Numbered from the stretch's first letter, positions 1-6,070 are shown. The stretch is DNA of 8,621 bases from an uncultured Blautia sp. (GCF_934424005.1 NZ_CAKRXI010000063.1:1-8621); one strand, 5' to 3'. Translations and numbers: made by a program. Notes: generated by a model from the sequence alone, not told the origin.

Positions 1-1541
1 TCGCCTTCTTCAACAAGTGCGATCGGGCCTCCGTCAACAGCCTCCGGGCTGCAGTGTCCGATAACCGGGCCGGTAGAAGCACCGGAGAAACGTCCGTCAG
101 TGATCAGGGCAATGCTCTTTCCAAGTTCTTTATCGCTGCTGATTGCCTCAGAAGTATAGAACATTTCCGGCATTCCGCTTCCCTTTGGTCCCTCGTAACG
201 GATGAATACTGCATCACCCTTCTGAACCTTATGTTTCAGGACTGCATCCAGACATTCTTCTTCGCTGTCAAATGGTCTTGCACGAAGAACAGATTTGAAC
301 ATTTCCTTCGGGCATGCTGTGTGTTTGATCACGGCACCTTCCGGAGCAAGGTTTCCACGAAGGACTGCAATACTTCCATCTGTTCCGATGGCTTTGTCAT
401 ACGGACGGATGATATCTTCTCTTGTAACATTTACATTGTAACGTTTGTTGAACTCCTGAAGCCATTTTTCGCATTTTTCATAGAATCCGTTGTTCTTCAG
501 TTCTTCCAGGTTTTCTCCCAATGTCTTTCCTGTAACAGTCATGACATCCAGGTGAAGGTGCTCTTTGATCTCCTCCATGATTGCCGGAACACCACCTGCG
601 TAGTAGAAGCATTCTGCCGGCCAGCGTCCTGCCGGACGTACATCCAGAAGATATCTTGCATTTCTGTGCAGCTTGTCAAAGGTATCACCTGTGATCTCAA
701 TGCCAAATTCATGAGCAATTGCAGGCAGATGAAGCAGACAGTTTGTGCTTCCTGAGATTGCAGCGTGAACAAGAATTGCATTCTCAAAGCTGTCCATAGT
801 TACGATGTCAGAAGGACGCATATTTTCCATCTGTGCAATTCTTACTGCCTGTCTTCCTGCTTCTCTTGCAAAGTCAAGAAGGTCAGGGCTGGTTGCCGGC
901 ATCAGTGCTGTACCAGGAAGTGCAAGGCCAAGTGCCTCTGCCATGATCTGCATTGTGGATGCAGTTCCGATAAAGGAACATGCTCCACAGCTCGGGCATG
1001 CATTACATTTTGCCCAGTCAAGCTTTTCTTCATCGATCTCGCCACGCTCAAATTTTGCGCTGTACATTCCAAGCTGTTCCAGAGTCAGCATTTCCGGACC
1101 GGCATTCATTGTTCCGCCAGGAACGAATACGGAAGGAATATTTACTCTTGCAAGTCCCATCAGGTTTCCCGGCACACCCTTGTCACAGCTTGAAAGGTAT
1201 ACACCTGCATCAAACGGTGTTGCATTTGCATGGATCTCGATCATATTTGCGATCATCTCACGGCTTGCCAGACTGTAGTTGATGCCGTCTGTTCCCTGGC
1301 TTTCACCATCACAGATATCTGTACAGTGATAACGTGCTCCAAAACCGCCTTCTTCTGCGATTCCTTTGCGAACTTCTGCTTCAAGGATGTTCAGATGTCC
1401 ACTTCCCGGATGACTGTCGCCATAGGTACTCTCAACTATAACCTGAACTTTTCCAAGATCTTCTTTTGTCCATCCGGTTCCAATACGCAGCGGATCAAGC
1501 TCCGGTGCAAGTTTTCTCATTTCCTGACTTTTTAACTGCAT
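1..1541 (-). CDS. IlvD/Edd-family dehydratase (dihydroxy-acid or sugar-acid dehydratase), 3' end beyond the left edge
   Basis: The frame is open from ATG at 1541 to the left edge, giving 513 residues of a family usually about 550-600 long, so only the C-terminus is missing. GGAGG at 1550-1554, 8 nt upstream, fixes the start. Visible motifs are SSCDKGVPG (C119 as Fe-S ligand, D120, and K121 where the family carries a carbamylated Lys), CPSCGACSFIGTAS (C185/C188, with C188 aligning to the second cluster Cys of IlvD), an internal SGSTNCLLHLPAIAHE block, YEGPKGSGMPEM, and ITDGRFSGAS with the family's catalytic Ser. Where [2Fe-2S] members have a third Cys (PC), this protein reads HPGSGHL at 44-50, as E. 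coli-type IlvD has PGHVHL. The family removes water from 2,3-dihydroxy acids to give 2-keto-3-deoxy acids in the cytoplasm. Position at the end of a permease-HPr-like operon, under a FadR-type regulator, favours a sugar acid such as gluconate over branched-chain amino-acid synthesis. That substrate assignment is inference; ilvD itself is not excluded. Confidence 0.9.
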   Translation of the reverse strand, partial: MQLKSQEMRKLAPELDPLRIGTGWTKEDLGKVQVIVESTYGDSHPGSGHLNILEAEVRKGIAEEGGFGARYHCTDICDGESQGTDGINYSLASREMIANMIEIHANATPFDAGVYLSSCDKGVPGNLMGLARVNIPSVFVPGGTMNAGPEMLTLEQLGMYSAKFERGEIDEEKLDWAKCNACPSCGACSFIGTASTMQIMAEALGLALPGTALMPATSPDLLDFAREAGRQAVRIAQMENMRPSDIVTMDSFENAILVHAAISGSTNCLLHLPAIAHEFGIEITGDTFDKLHRNARYLLDVRPAGRWPAECFYYAGGVPAIMEEIKEHLHLDVMTVTGKTLGENLEELKNNGFYEKCEKWLQEFNKRYNVNVTREDIIRPYDKAIGTDGSIAVLRGNLAPEGAVIKHTACPKEMFKSVLRARPFDSEEECLDAVLKHKVQKGDAVFIRYEGPKGSGMPEMFYTSEAISSDKELGKSIALITDGRFSGASTGPVIGHCSPEAVDGGPIALVEEG

Positions 1542-1559
1542 GATTTTTTCCTCCATTTT

Positions 1560-1796
1560 TTATTCTCTGATTAGATTTAAACTCTCCAGTGTTTCTCTGA
1601 TTTTTTTCTCGTCCTCTTCATCTACACCAAGTTCAACATTATCAAATGTCGGCAGACTGAATACCCCCAGCATTGATTTTCCATCTACGATATATCTTCC
1701 ACAGATCAGATCTACATCTTTTTTACAGCCCGTTGCTGCCTGTACCAGATGCTTTGCATCATACATATCTCTTAAATAAACTGGTATCTTTATCAT
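1560..1796 (-). CDS. HPr-like protein lacking the phospho-histidine (Crh-like)
   Basis: This gene encodes 78 residues. The ATG at 1796 is chosen because GGAGG at 1806-1810 lies 9 nt upstream and overlaps the permease stop codon; an upstream in-frame ATG at 1829 lies inside the permease gene. The protein aligns without gaps to HPr over the core. LVQAA (17-21) matches LVQTA, and KSMLGVFSL (40-48) matches KSIMGVMSL. On that alignment the HPr phosphoacceptor His15 is Asp10 and Arg17 is Tyr12, so it should not carry phosphate in the PTS relay. The regulatory serine, HPr Ser46, is retained as Ser41. Bacillus Crh has the same logic, with Gln at 15 and Ser46 kept. Known HPr/Crh proteins phosphorylated at Ser46 serve as CcpA co-effectors. 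Here the gene sits 13 nt after the permease gene and 18 nt before the dehydratase gene, so it is co-transcribed and may tune the transporter, the enzyme or transcription. That role is inference. The fold assignment is fairly secure; the partner is unknown. Confidence 0.82.
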   Translation of the reverse strand: MIKIPVYLRDMYDAKHLVQAATGCKKDVDLICGRYIVDGKSMLGVFSLPTFDNVELGVDEEDEKKIRETLESLNLIRE

Positions 1797-1809
1797 TACG
1801 CCTCGCCTC

Positions 1810-3165
1810 CTATGCAAAGATTGAAACAATAAAGCTTACAATAAGTGCCGTAACACCGATCAGTGTCTCCATGATCGTCCAGGATTTCAGTGTTGTTTTT
1901 TCATCGATCTCAAGGAATGATGTTACCAGCCAGAATCCTGCATCATTTACATGACTCAGTGCAGTTGCTCCACCACAGATTGCACAGCACATTGCTGCTC
2001 TGTAGATCATGCTCGTATCCATCACTGCCGGCATAGTTGCCATGATTCCGGATGCCATTGTCATTGCTACGATGGAACTTCCTACAGATGCTCTGACCAG
2101 AAGTGCGATCAGAAATGCGATCAGGATAAGTGGAAGTCCACTTTTTTCCAGTACAGGTCCGATAATGTTTCCAAGACCGGAGTCCTGAAGCATCCAGCGG
2201 ATCACTCCACCGCTGGCGATTACCAGAAGGATCATACCTACAGGTCTGAGTGAATGATCCAGAATTTTCTTTAACTGCGCGCCGGTAAATCCACGTTTGA
2301 TTCCAAGGAAGTACATGGATGCCAGAGTTGCGATCGTCAATGCCAGGAATGGTTTTCCAATAAATCCAAGAACATCCTGAACACCCGCTGGAAGCGGCAT
2401 GTATTTTGACAATGTGCTGAGAAGGATCAGAACAAGTGGAATCAGGATCACACCTAATACCAGTCCAAAAGGAGGAAGTTCTTTTCCATCATCCTTGATC
2501 TCTTCCACATTTGCCGGGAGTTCTGTATGAATCTTGTTGCCAATAAATCCTCCCCAGAAGATTCCGGAAACCATCATGCAGATCAGTGCTGTCGGAACTC
2601 CTATCATGATCATGGTTCCCAGATTTACACCAAGTGCGTTTGCCACAAGAACAGATCCTGCGGAAGGTGGAACAAAAGCATATCCACTTGCCAGACCAGA
2701 AAGAAGCGGGATTGCATAATACAGTGTGGATTTTTTTGTCTGCTTTGCAACGCTGAATACCAGCGGAATCAGTACCACAACACCAGCTTCAAAGAATACC
2801 GTTGTACCAATTACAAGTCCTGTAAGTCCAAGTGCCCATCCGGCTTTTTTCTGACCAAATTTTGCGATCAGCGTTTCCGCTATTCTCTGGGCACCGCCGC
2901 TTACTTCCAGGATTCCTCCAAACATGGAGCCAAGTCCTACCAGAAGTGCAATTCCCTGCAGTGTTTTTCCAACACCTTTTTCTACTGTGTCCGAGATCAT
3001 CGTAAGCGGCATTCCTGCTCCTGCTCCGATAATGATGGCAGAAATCATCATTGACAGAACCGGATGAAGTTTAAATTTGATGATGAGTATCAGCAGGATT
3101 ACAATTCCGACTGCTGCAGCGATCATCAGTCTCATCGGATCCGCTACAAAAGTTGTTTCTTCCAT
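1810..3165 (-). CDS. GntP-family gluconate/sugar-acid:H+ symporter
   Basis: The product is a 451-residue integral membrane permease, the usual length for GntP (about 440-450). It is hydrophobic throughout, with an N-terminal helix at about 13-30 and further helices to the C-terminus (LIGVTALIVSFIVSIF). Family marks include GGAQRIAETLIAKFG near residue 90, matching GGAQRIATTLIAKFG of E. coli GntP, VFFEAGVVVLIPLVF, a central FVPPSAG where GntP has FLPPHPG, and SHVNDAGFW at 404-412 near the C-terminus. The family imports gluconate and related hydroxy acids with protons across the cytoplasmic membrane. Exact specificity cannot be read from sequence, and relatives move glycerate, fructuronate or idonate. 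The start at 3165 is supported by AAGGAGGT ending 10 nt upstream. It is the first gene of the minus-strand operon with the HPr-like and dehydratase genes. Its leader contains unusual 31-nt repeats, and a divergent FadR-type regulator lies 281 bp upstream. Confidence 0.93.
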   Translation of the reverse strand: MEETTFVADPMRLMIAAAVGIVILLILIIKFKLHPVLSMMISAIIIGAGAGMPLTMISDTVEKGVGKTLQGIALLVGLGSMFGGILEVSGGAQRIAETLIAKFGQKKAGWALGLTGLVIGTTVFFEAGVVVLIPLVFSVAKQTKKSTLYYAIPLLSGLASGYAFVPPSAGSVLVANALGVNLGTMIMIGVPTALICMMVSGIFWGGFIGNKIHTELPANVEEIKDDGKELPPFGLVLGVILIPLVLILLSTLSKYMPLPAGVQDVLGFIGKPFLALTIATLASMYFLGIKRGFTGAQLKKILDHSLRPVGMILLVIASGGVIRWMLQDSGLGNIIGPVLEKSGLPLILIAFLIALLVRASVGSSIVAMTMASGIMATMPAVMDTSMIYRAAMCCAICGGATALSHVNDAGFWLVTSFLEIDEKTTLKSWTIMETLIGVTALIVSFIVSIFA

Positions 3166-3173
3166 TTTTCGTT

Positions 3174-3221
3174 TTACCTCCTTGATTCATCTGATGTTTT
3201 ACGTTTTTCCTCTGAATTCAT
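3174..3221 (-). CDS. Possible 15-residue leader ORF ending on the permease ribosome binding site
   Basis: ATG at 3221 opens a frame encoding MNSEEKRKTSDESRR with stop TAA at 3176-3174. Its last two sense codons are AGG AGG, which are themselves the permease Shine-Dalgarno, so a ribosome finishing this ORF would sit on the permease initiation site. Its own ribosome binding site is weak: an AGG only 4 nt upstream. Two further micro-ORFs precede it in the leader, at 3285-3241 (14 residues) and 3244-3227 (MKTTK). The AGGAGG is explained without translation, so this is a candidate regulatory leader rather than a demonstrated gene. Confidence 0.25.
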   Translation of the reverse strand: MNSEEKRKTSDESRR

Positions 3222-3229
3222 CTGACCTA

Positions 3230-3243
3230 TTTAGTCGTTTTCA
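3230..3243 (-). promoter_or_regulatory. Candidate catabolite-responsive element (cre-like) in the operon leader
   Basis: The minus strand reads TGAAAACGACTAAA. Against the CcpA cre consensus TGWAARCGYTWWCA this has the complete left half and central CG, with three mismatches in the right half. It lies about 50 nt downstream of the predicted transcription start, where bound CcpA would act as a roadblock. Such sites occur by chance in AT-rich DNA. The support is circumstantial: a sugar-acid operon that also encodes a Crh-like protein. Confidence 0.3.
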
Positions 3244-3296
3244 TGTCGTTCCCTGTTGTTTTATGTGTTTTATCCTTGAATTCATCTGATGTATTT

Positions 3297-3325
3297 ATAA
3301 TATATTCTCTTCTTTAAAAACGCAA
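3297..3325 (-). promoter_or_regulatory. Candidate promoter of the permease-HPr-like-dehydratase operon
   Basis: On the minus strand, TTGCGT (3325-3320) lies 17 nt from TATTAT (3302-3297). The -10 matches consensus in 5 of 6 positions and the -35 in only 3 of 6. Transcription would start near 3290, giving a leader of about 125 nt that coincides almost exactly with the repeat block. The AT-rich surroundings also offer overlapping TATATT and TATAAA, but with poorer spacing of 15 and 20 nt. The weak -35 would suit activator dependence or derepression; this is inference. Confidence 0.45.
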
Positions 3326-3376
3326 TACTGGAATTTTATCTAAATTTTTGTATTTATTTTTGTGCATTTTAGCATT

Positions 3377-3405
3377 TTGACATTGGCACCAAAAGACATT
3401 ATCAT
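3377..3405 (+). promoter_or_regulatory. Promoter of the FadR-type regulator gene
   Basis: A perfect -35 TTGACA (3377-3382) is followed after 17 nt by TATCAT (3400-3405), which matches the -10 consensus in 5 of 6 positions. Transcription would begin near 3412, about 35 nt before the regulator start codon. It points away from the permease promoter, with about 50 bp between the two -35 elements. Confidence 0.65.
3383..3392. promoter_or_regulatory. Candidate operator for the FadR-type regulator (TTGGCACCAA inverted repeat)
   Basis: TTGG-CA-CCAA is a perfect inverted repeat of 4-bp arms lying inside the 17-nt spacer of the regulator's own promoter, so occupancy would block RNA polymerase. The TTGG/CCAA arms resemble operators of FCD-type GntR regulators such as PdhR and LldR (TTGGT-N3-ACCAA), although the spacing here is shorter. 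An alternative, slightly offset palindrome is TTTTG-N10-CAAAA at 3375-3394. No second copy was found beside the permease promoter, so control of the operon from this site would be indirect or at a distance. Confidence 0.4.
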
Positions 3406-3446
3406 GGAAGAAAAGAATTAAAATTATTAGAAACGAGGTAAATCAT

Positions 3447-4136
3447 ATGATGAATCCGTCATCTGAAGAGAAAAGTCTTCCTCAAAAAATATCCGAAGAC
3501 ATTATAGAATTTATTTTAGAAGAAAATCTCCAGCCTGGAGATAAATTACCTAATGAAACCATTCTGTCTGAGCGTCTGAACGCTGGAAGAAGTTCTGTCC
3601 GCGAGGCCATGAAGCTCCTCGCCTCCCGCAACATTGTTACCATCCGTCAGGGTTCCGGTACCTATATTGCATCTTCTCCTGGAATGGTGGAAGATCCGTT
3701 GGGCTTTACTTTTATCGGCAACAAACAGAAGCTGATCAATGACCTTTTAGAAGTCCGCTTTCTCCTTGAGCCATCTATCGCAGCAATGGCAGCCACACAT
3801 GCTGACAAAAAAGACATAAAAAAAATCACCGCACTCTGCGATGAAGTTGAAGAATTATTAAAAAAACACGAGGATCACACACAAAAAGATATTGAATTCC
3901 ATACAGCGATCGCTATGAGCAGCAAAAACGTTGTAGTTCCGCGACTGGTTCCAGTGATCAACAGCTCGATTCCTCTGTTCGTGGAAACAACCGGCGGTTC
4001 ACTGCATGAAGAGACCATCGAGACTCACCGTGAGATTGCGGATGCCATAGCATCCCATGATCCACTCCGGGCACAGGATGCCATGTATCTGCATTTGGTT
4101 TATAACCGTAAAAGGATTCAGATGATGGGAAGCTAA
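3447..4136 (+). CDS. GntR/FadR-family transcriptional regulator (FCD domain)
   Basis: The product is a 229-residue cytoplasmic DNA-binding regulator of typical FadR-subfamily length. The N-terminal winged helix (about 12-75) contains PGDKLPNE (30-37), the recognition region LSERLNAGRSSVREAMKLL (40-58) and the wing IRQGSGTYI (66-74). The C-terminal all-helical FCD ligand domain (about 90-220) retains the metal-binding set D148, H152, H194 and H216, in DIEFH, THRE and YLHLVY. FCD proteins of this type usually sense small carboxylates or sugar acids. The start at 3447 follows GAGG at 3435-3438 by 8 nt; a second ATG directly follows and could also serve. It is divergent from the permease operon and has an inverted repeat in its own promoter. 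Autoregulation and control of the permease operon are therefore likely, but inferred. The effector is unknown; gluconate or a derived 2-keto-3-deoxy acid is a reasonable guess. Confidence 0.92.
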   Translation: MMNPSSEEKSLPQKISEDIIEFILEENLQPGDKLPNETILSERLNAGRSSVREAMKLLASRNIVTIRQGSGTYIASSPGMVEDPLGFTFIGNKQKLINDLLEVRFLLEPSIAAMAATHADKKDIKKITALCDEVEELLKKHEDHTQKDIEFHTAIAMSSKNVVVPRLVPVINSSIPLFVETTGGSLHEETIETHREIADAIASHDPLRAQDAMYLHLVYNRKRIQMMGS

Positions 4137-4158
4137 CATTATCTCTTTCCCAGTTTTT
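4126..4158 (+). terminator. Weak candidate intrinsic terminator of the regulator gene
   Basis: TGGGAA (4126-4131) pairs with TTCCCA (4147-4152), extendable by one G-U pair, with a loop of 13-15 nt containing the regulator stop codon. G and five T follow (4154-4158). The stem is short and the loop long, so efficiency is doubtful. It lies in the end of the convergent EAL gene, whose stop is only 2 nt from the regulator stop. There is no matching T-run in the minus direction. Confidence 0.35.
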
Positions 4159-6037
4159 CCAGCACCTCCTGTCCTGGCAATGGTTTCGCAAAATAATATC
4201 CCTGAATCATATCCACCTTACAACTTTCCAGAACTTCCACCTCTCGTCTGGTTTCTACGCCTTCCGATACAATTTGATATCCACAGCGATGCAGAGTCTC
4301 AACCATACTTTGATAAAATATCGTAGTTCTCGGATTTACTCCGATATCACACAGAAGTGATCGATCCATTTTTATGACAGAAAACGGAAGATGCAGAATA
4401 CGTTCCAGATTAGCATATCCACAGCCAAAATCATCCAGACAAAGTGTAATTCCTGCATTTCCTAACATCTGAATGCAATCTTCCAGTTCTTTTGAATATT
4501 TTGCTGCACAGGTCTCTGTTACCTCAAATTGAAATCTTTCAGGTGAAAGTCCATTCGAACGGATAATTGCAATCAGATTCTCACAATATCCTTTTCTGGT
4601 TAGTTCCTTTGGCGAAATATTAATTTTTACATTTTTGATTCCTGCAAGCACTTCCTCATTTTCTTTTAGAAAGCGACATATTTTATGCAGCTGATATGTC
4701 ATGAGGTCAAAAATCTGATTATTTTTCATAGACAGACGAATAAATAATTCCGGACTGATCCAGCCAAACTTAGGATGATATAATCGACTTAATGCTTCCA
4801 TACTGACAAAACGTTTTTCTGAAAGAGAATATACTAACTGATACCACACCTCAAACAGATTATGGTCTAAAGCAAAACGAATATATTGTTCAACACTTCG
4901 TTCATACTTATATTTTTTTTGAAGCTCGTCGCTGCATGCAATACACTGAAATTCCGATTTTTCTTCTGCCTGTTGAAATAGAAAACGAAAATAATTCATT
5001 ACTTCATTACAATTGCCATGACAAATTCTTTCTGCGTGCTCCATTTCTACTGCCACAGCTGGACAATACCTCAAATTCCCGTTGATAACAAGTTCTGTTG
5101 AAAACAGTTTTTTTACCTGTTCCAATACTATCCTATGTTCTTCCAGATTTTTTGTAAAAAGGATATATGTATCATATCTTACACGAAAAACAGCATGTCC
5201 CGGCGTTATATTCCACAGTTTTTTCGCTAAGGTTTTACTCACCTCCTGATCCGTTCCATTCTCCATACGAATTCTTTCCAGATCAGTGAGTTTTATACAA
5301 AGCAAAAAAGCATCCTCTTTCTTTCTGAATTTTTCATCAATCCAATAGCGACAATAATCCGCATTCAGAACCTGTGTCACAAAATCCACATATGCATAAG
5401 GGTTCTGCATTGTAAGATAAAGTGCTGCCAGCATCAGGGCAGCAGCAAAACCAGTTACCAGAAAAAATCCGAAAACGTTCTGCAGTAAGATCCCTATGAT
5501 CATAATACTTATTGCTTCCGCAATTGCTGCTGCCTGCCTCTGTTTCATCATGTTCCTTTTTCGCCAAAGAAATACCAGATCTGCCAGATAAAAAGTGATC
5601 ATACCCCAGGCCAAAAGCGGATAGAAATTCCCTGCATACAGCATTCCATCCGTTCCCGGATATGATATCCATCTTGTCCACGGATTCGTCAGTATTACCA
5701 TACTACAAACACCCCAGACCACAGCTCCGCCTTTAAAAAAGAGTGCATCGGGTCTGTGTGCCACAAAACATATCATTCTCAAAAACGTCAAAGGCAGATA
5801 AAACTGTGCAAGGTAAACAATATGAAGCATAATTCTTGCCTGTAATTCTCCTGCCATTTTATTTGAAATCCAGGTCGTCAGCAAAATGCCGCCAACACAG
5901 ATAATAAGTGATATACCAAACATTCCATAAAGCAACTTTGTTCTCTCGTCATTCAGTTTTCGTTGTCTTTGAAAATGTAAAAACTCAAGTAATATTAAAG
6001 CGGTTCCCGCCCATAAATAATAATCCGATAATGGCAT
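4139..6037 (-). CDS. Seven-helix membrane protein with degenerate GGDEF and intact EAL domain (c-di-GMP phosphodiesterase)
   Basis: The product has 632 residues. The start at 6037 is chosen because GGAGGTG lies at 6046-6052, 8 nt upstream; in-frame ATG (6073) and TTG (6100) codons further upstream lack such a site. About seven membrane helices occupy residues 6-22, 36-56, 70-90, 101-118, 139-158, 170-188 and 189-207, probably an input domain. A GGDEF-fold domain follows (about 215-320) in which RYDTY (287-291) replaces the signature, so diguanylate cyclase activity is not expected. The EAL domain (about 380-625) keeps every catalytic position expected from RocR: E414 (EALSR), N473, E505 and E508 (EVTET), D535/D536 (DDFG), K556, E592 (SEGVET) and Q612 (QGYYF). 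It should hydrolyse c-di-GMP to pGpG at the cytoplasmic face of the membrane. It is divergent from a LytTR two-component pair, which may control it. The sensed signal is unknown. Its codons look AT-richer than the sugar-acid operon. Confidence 0.9.
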   Translation of the reverse strand: MPLSDYYLWAGTALILLEFLHFQRQRKLNDERTKLLYGMFGISLIICVGGILLTTWISNKMAGELQARIMLHIVYLAQFYLPLTFLRMICFVAHRPDALFFKGGAVVWGVCSMVILTNPWTRWISYPGTDGMLYAGNFYPLLAWGMITFYLADLVFLWRKRNMMKQRQAAAIAEAISIMIIGILLQNVFGFFLVTGFAAALMLAALYLTMQNPYAYVDFVTQVLNADYCRYWIDEKFRKKEDAFLLCIKLTDLERIRMENGTDQEVSKTLAKKLWNITPGHAVFRVRYDTYILFTKNLEEHRIVLEQVKKLFSTELVINGNLRYCPAVAVEMEHAERICHGNCNEVMNYFRFLFQQAEEKSEFQCIACSDELQKKYKYERSVEQYIRFALDHNLFEVWYQLVYSLSEKRFVSMEALSRLYHPKFGWISPELFIRLSMKNNQIFDLMTYQLHKICRFLKENEEVLAGIKNVKINISPKELTRKGYCENLIAIIRSNGLSPERFQFEVTETCAAKYSKELEDCIQMLGNAGITLCLDDFGCGYANLERILHLPFSVIKMDRSLLCDIGVNPRTTIFYQSMVETLHRCGYQIVSEGVETRREVEVLESCKVDMIQGYYFAKPLPGQEVLEKLGKR

Positions 6038-6041
6038 TATA

Positions 6042-6070
6042 TTTTCACCTCCAGTATTTTGTGTTATACT
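6042..6070 (+). promoter_or_regulatory. Promoter of the LytTR response-regulator/kinase operon
   Basis: TTTTCA (6042-6047, 4 of 6 consensus matches) lies 17 nt from TATACT (6065-6070, 5 of 6), and TG at 6062-6063 makes an extended -10 (TG-T-TATACT). Transcription would start near 6077, with AAGGAG at 6100-6105 as ribosome binding site. The -35 overlaps the ribosome binding site of the divergent EAL gene. Confidence 0.55.
6063..6068 (-). promoter_or_regulatory. Candidate -10 element of the EAL gene, overlapping the divergent -10
   Basis: On the minus strand this reads TATAAC, a 5-of-6 match to the -10 consensus, 25 nt before the EAL start codon and just upstream of its GGAGGTG. It overlaps the plus-strand TATACT because GTTATACT is nearly self-complementary. 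No convincing -35 is present at 16-18 nt, so this promoter would be weak or need an activator. Confidence 0.3.

Larger units (their letters stand above)
3164..3289 (-). repeat. Imperfect ~31-nt direct repeats forming the leader of the permease operon
   Basis: Four consecutive units can be drawn: 3257-3289, 3226-3256 (degenerate), 3195-3225 and 3164-3194. On the minus strand three of them share TCAGATGAATTCA followed by a purine-rich AAGGA/AGAGGA/AAGGAGG stretch and then TAAAAC or AAAAAC. The 10-nt core ATTCATCTGA (plus strand) is exact at 3185-3194, 3216-3225 and 3280-3289. The core offsets are 31 and 64 nt, close to three and six helical turns. The unit nearest the gene carries the real Shine-Dalgarno, so the others are sequence copies of the ribosome-binding segment. 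Function is unknown; possibilities include a regulator-binding array, translational control, or a neutral local duplication. Confidence 0.75.

Noticed and set aside
54..755. 233-residue plus-strand ORF
   Set aside because: It is antisense to the dehydratase, Cys-rich and low in recognisable motifs, with no ribosome binding site; the minus frame encodes clear IlvD/Edd motifs.
765..1535. Several plus-strand ORFs of 100-157 residues
   Set aside because: They are shadows of the conserved dehydratase reading frame with no family resemblance.
2527..3054. 175-residue plus-strand ORF
   Set aside because: It is antisense to the GntP-family permease and its composition (many Cys, His, Ser) is typical of shadow frames.
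3226..3289. Repeats in the permease leader as a CRISPR array
   Set aside because: The units are imperfect and abut each other with no unique spacers; there are no cas genes.
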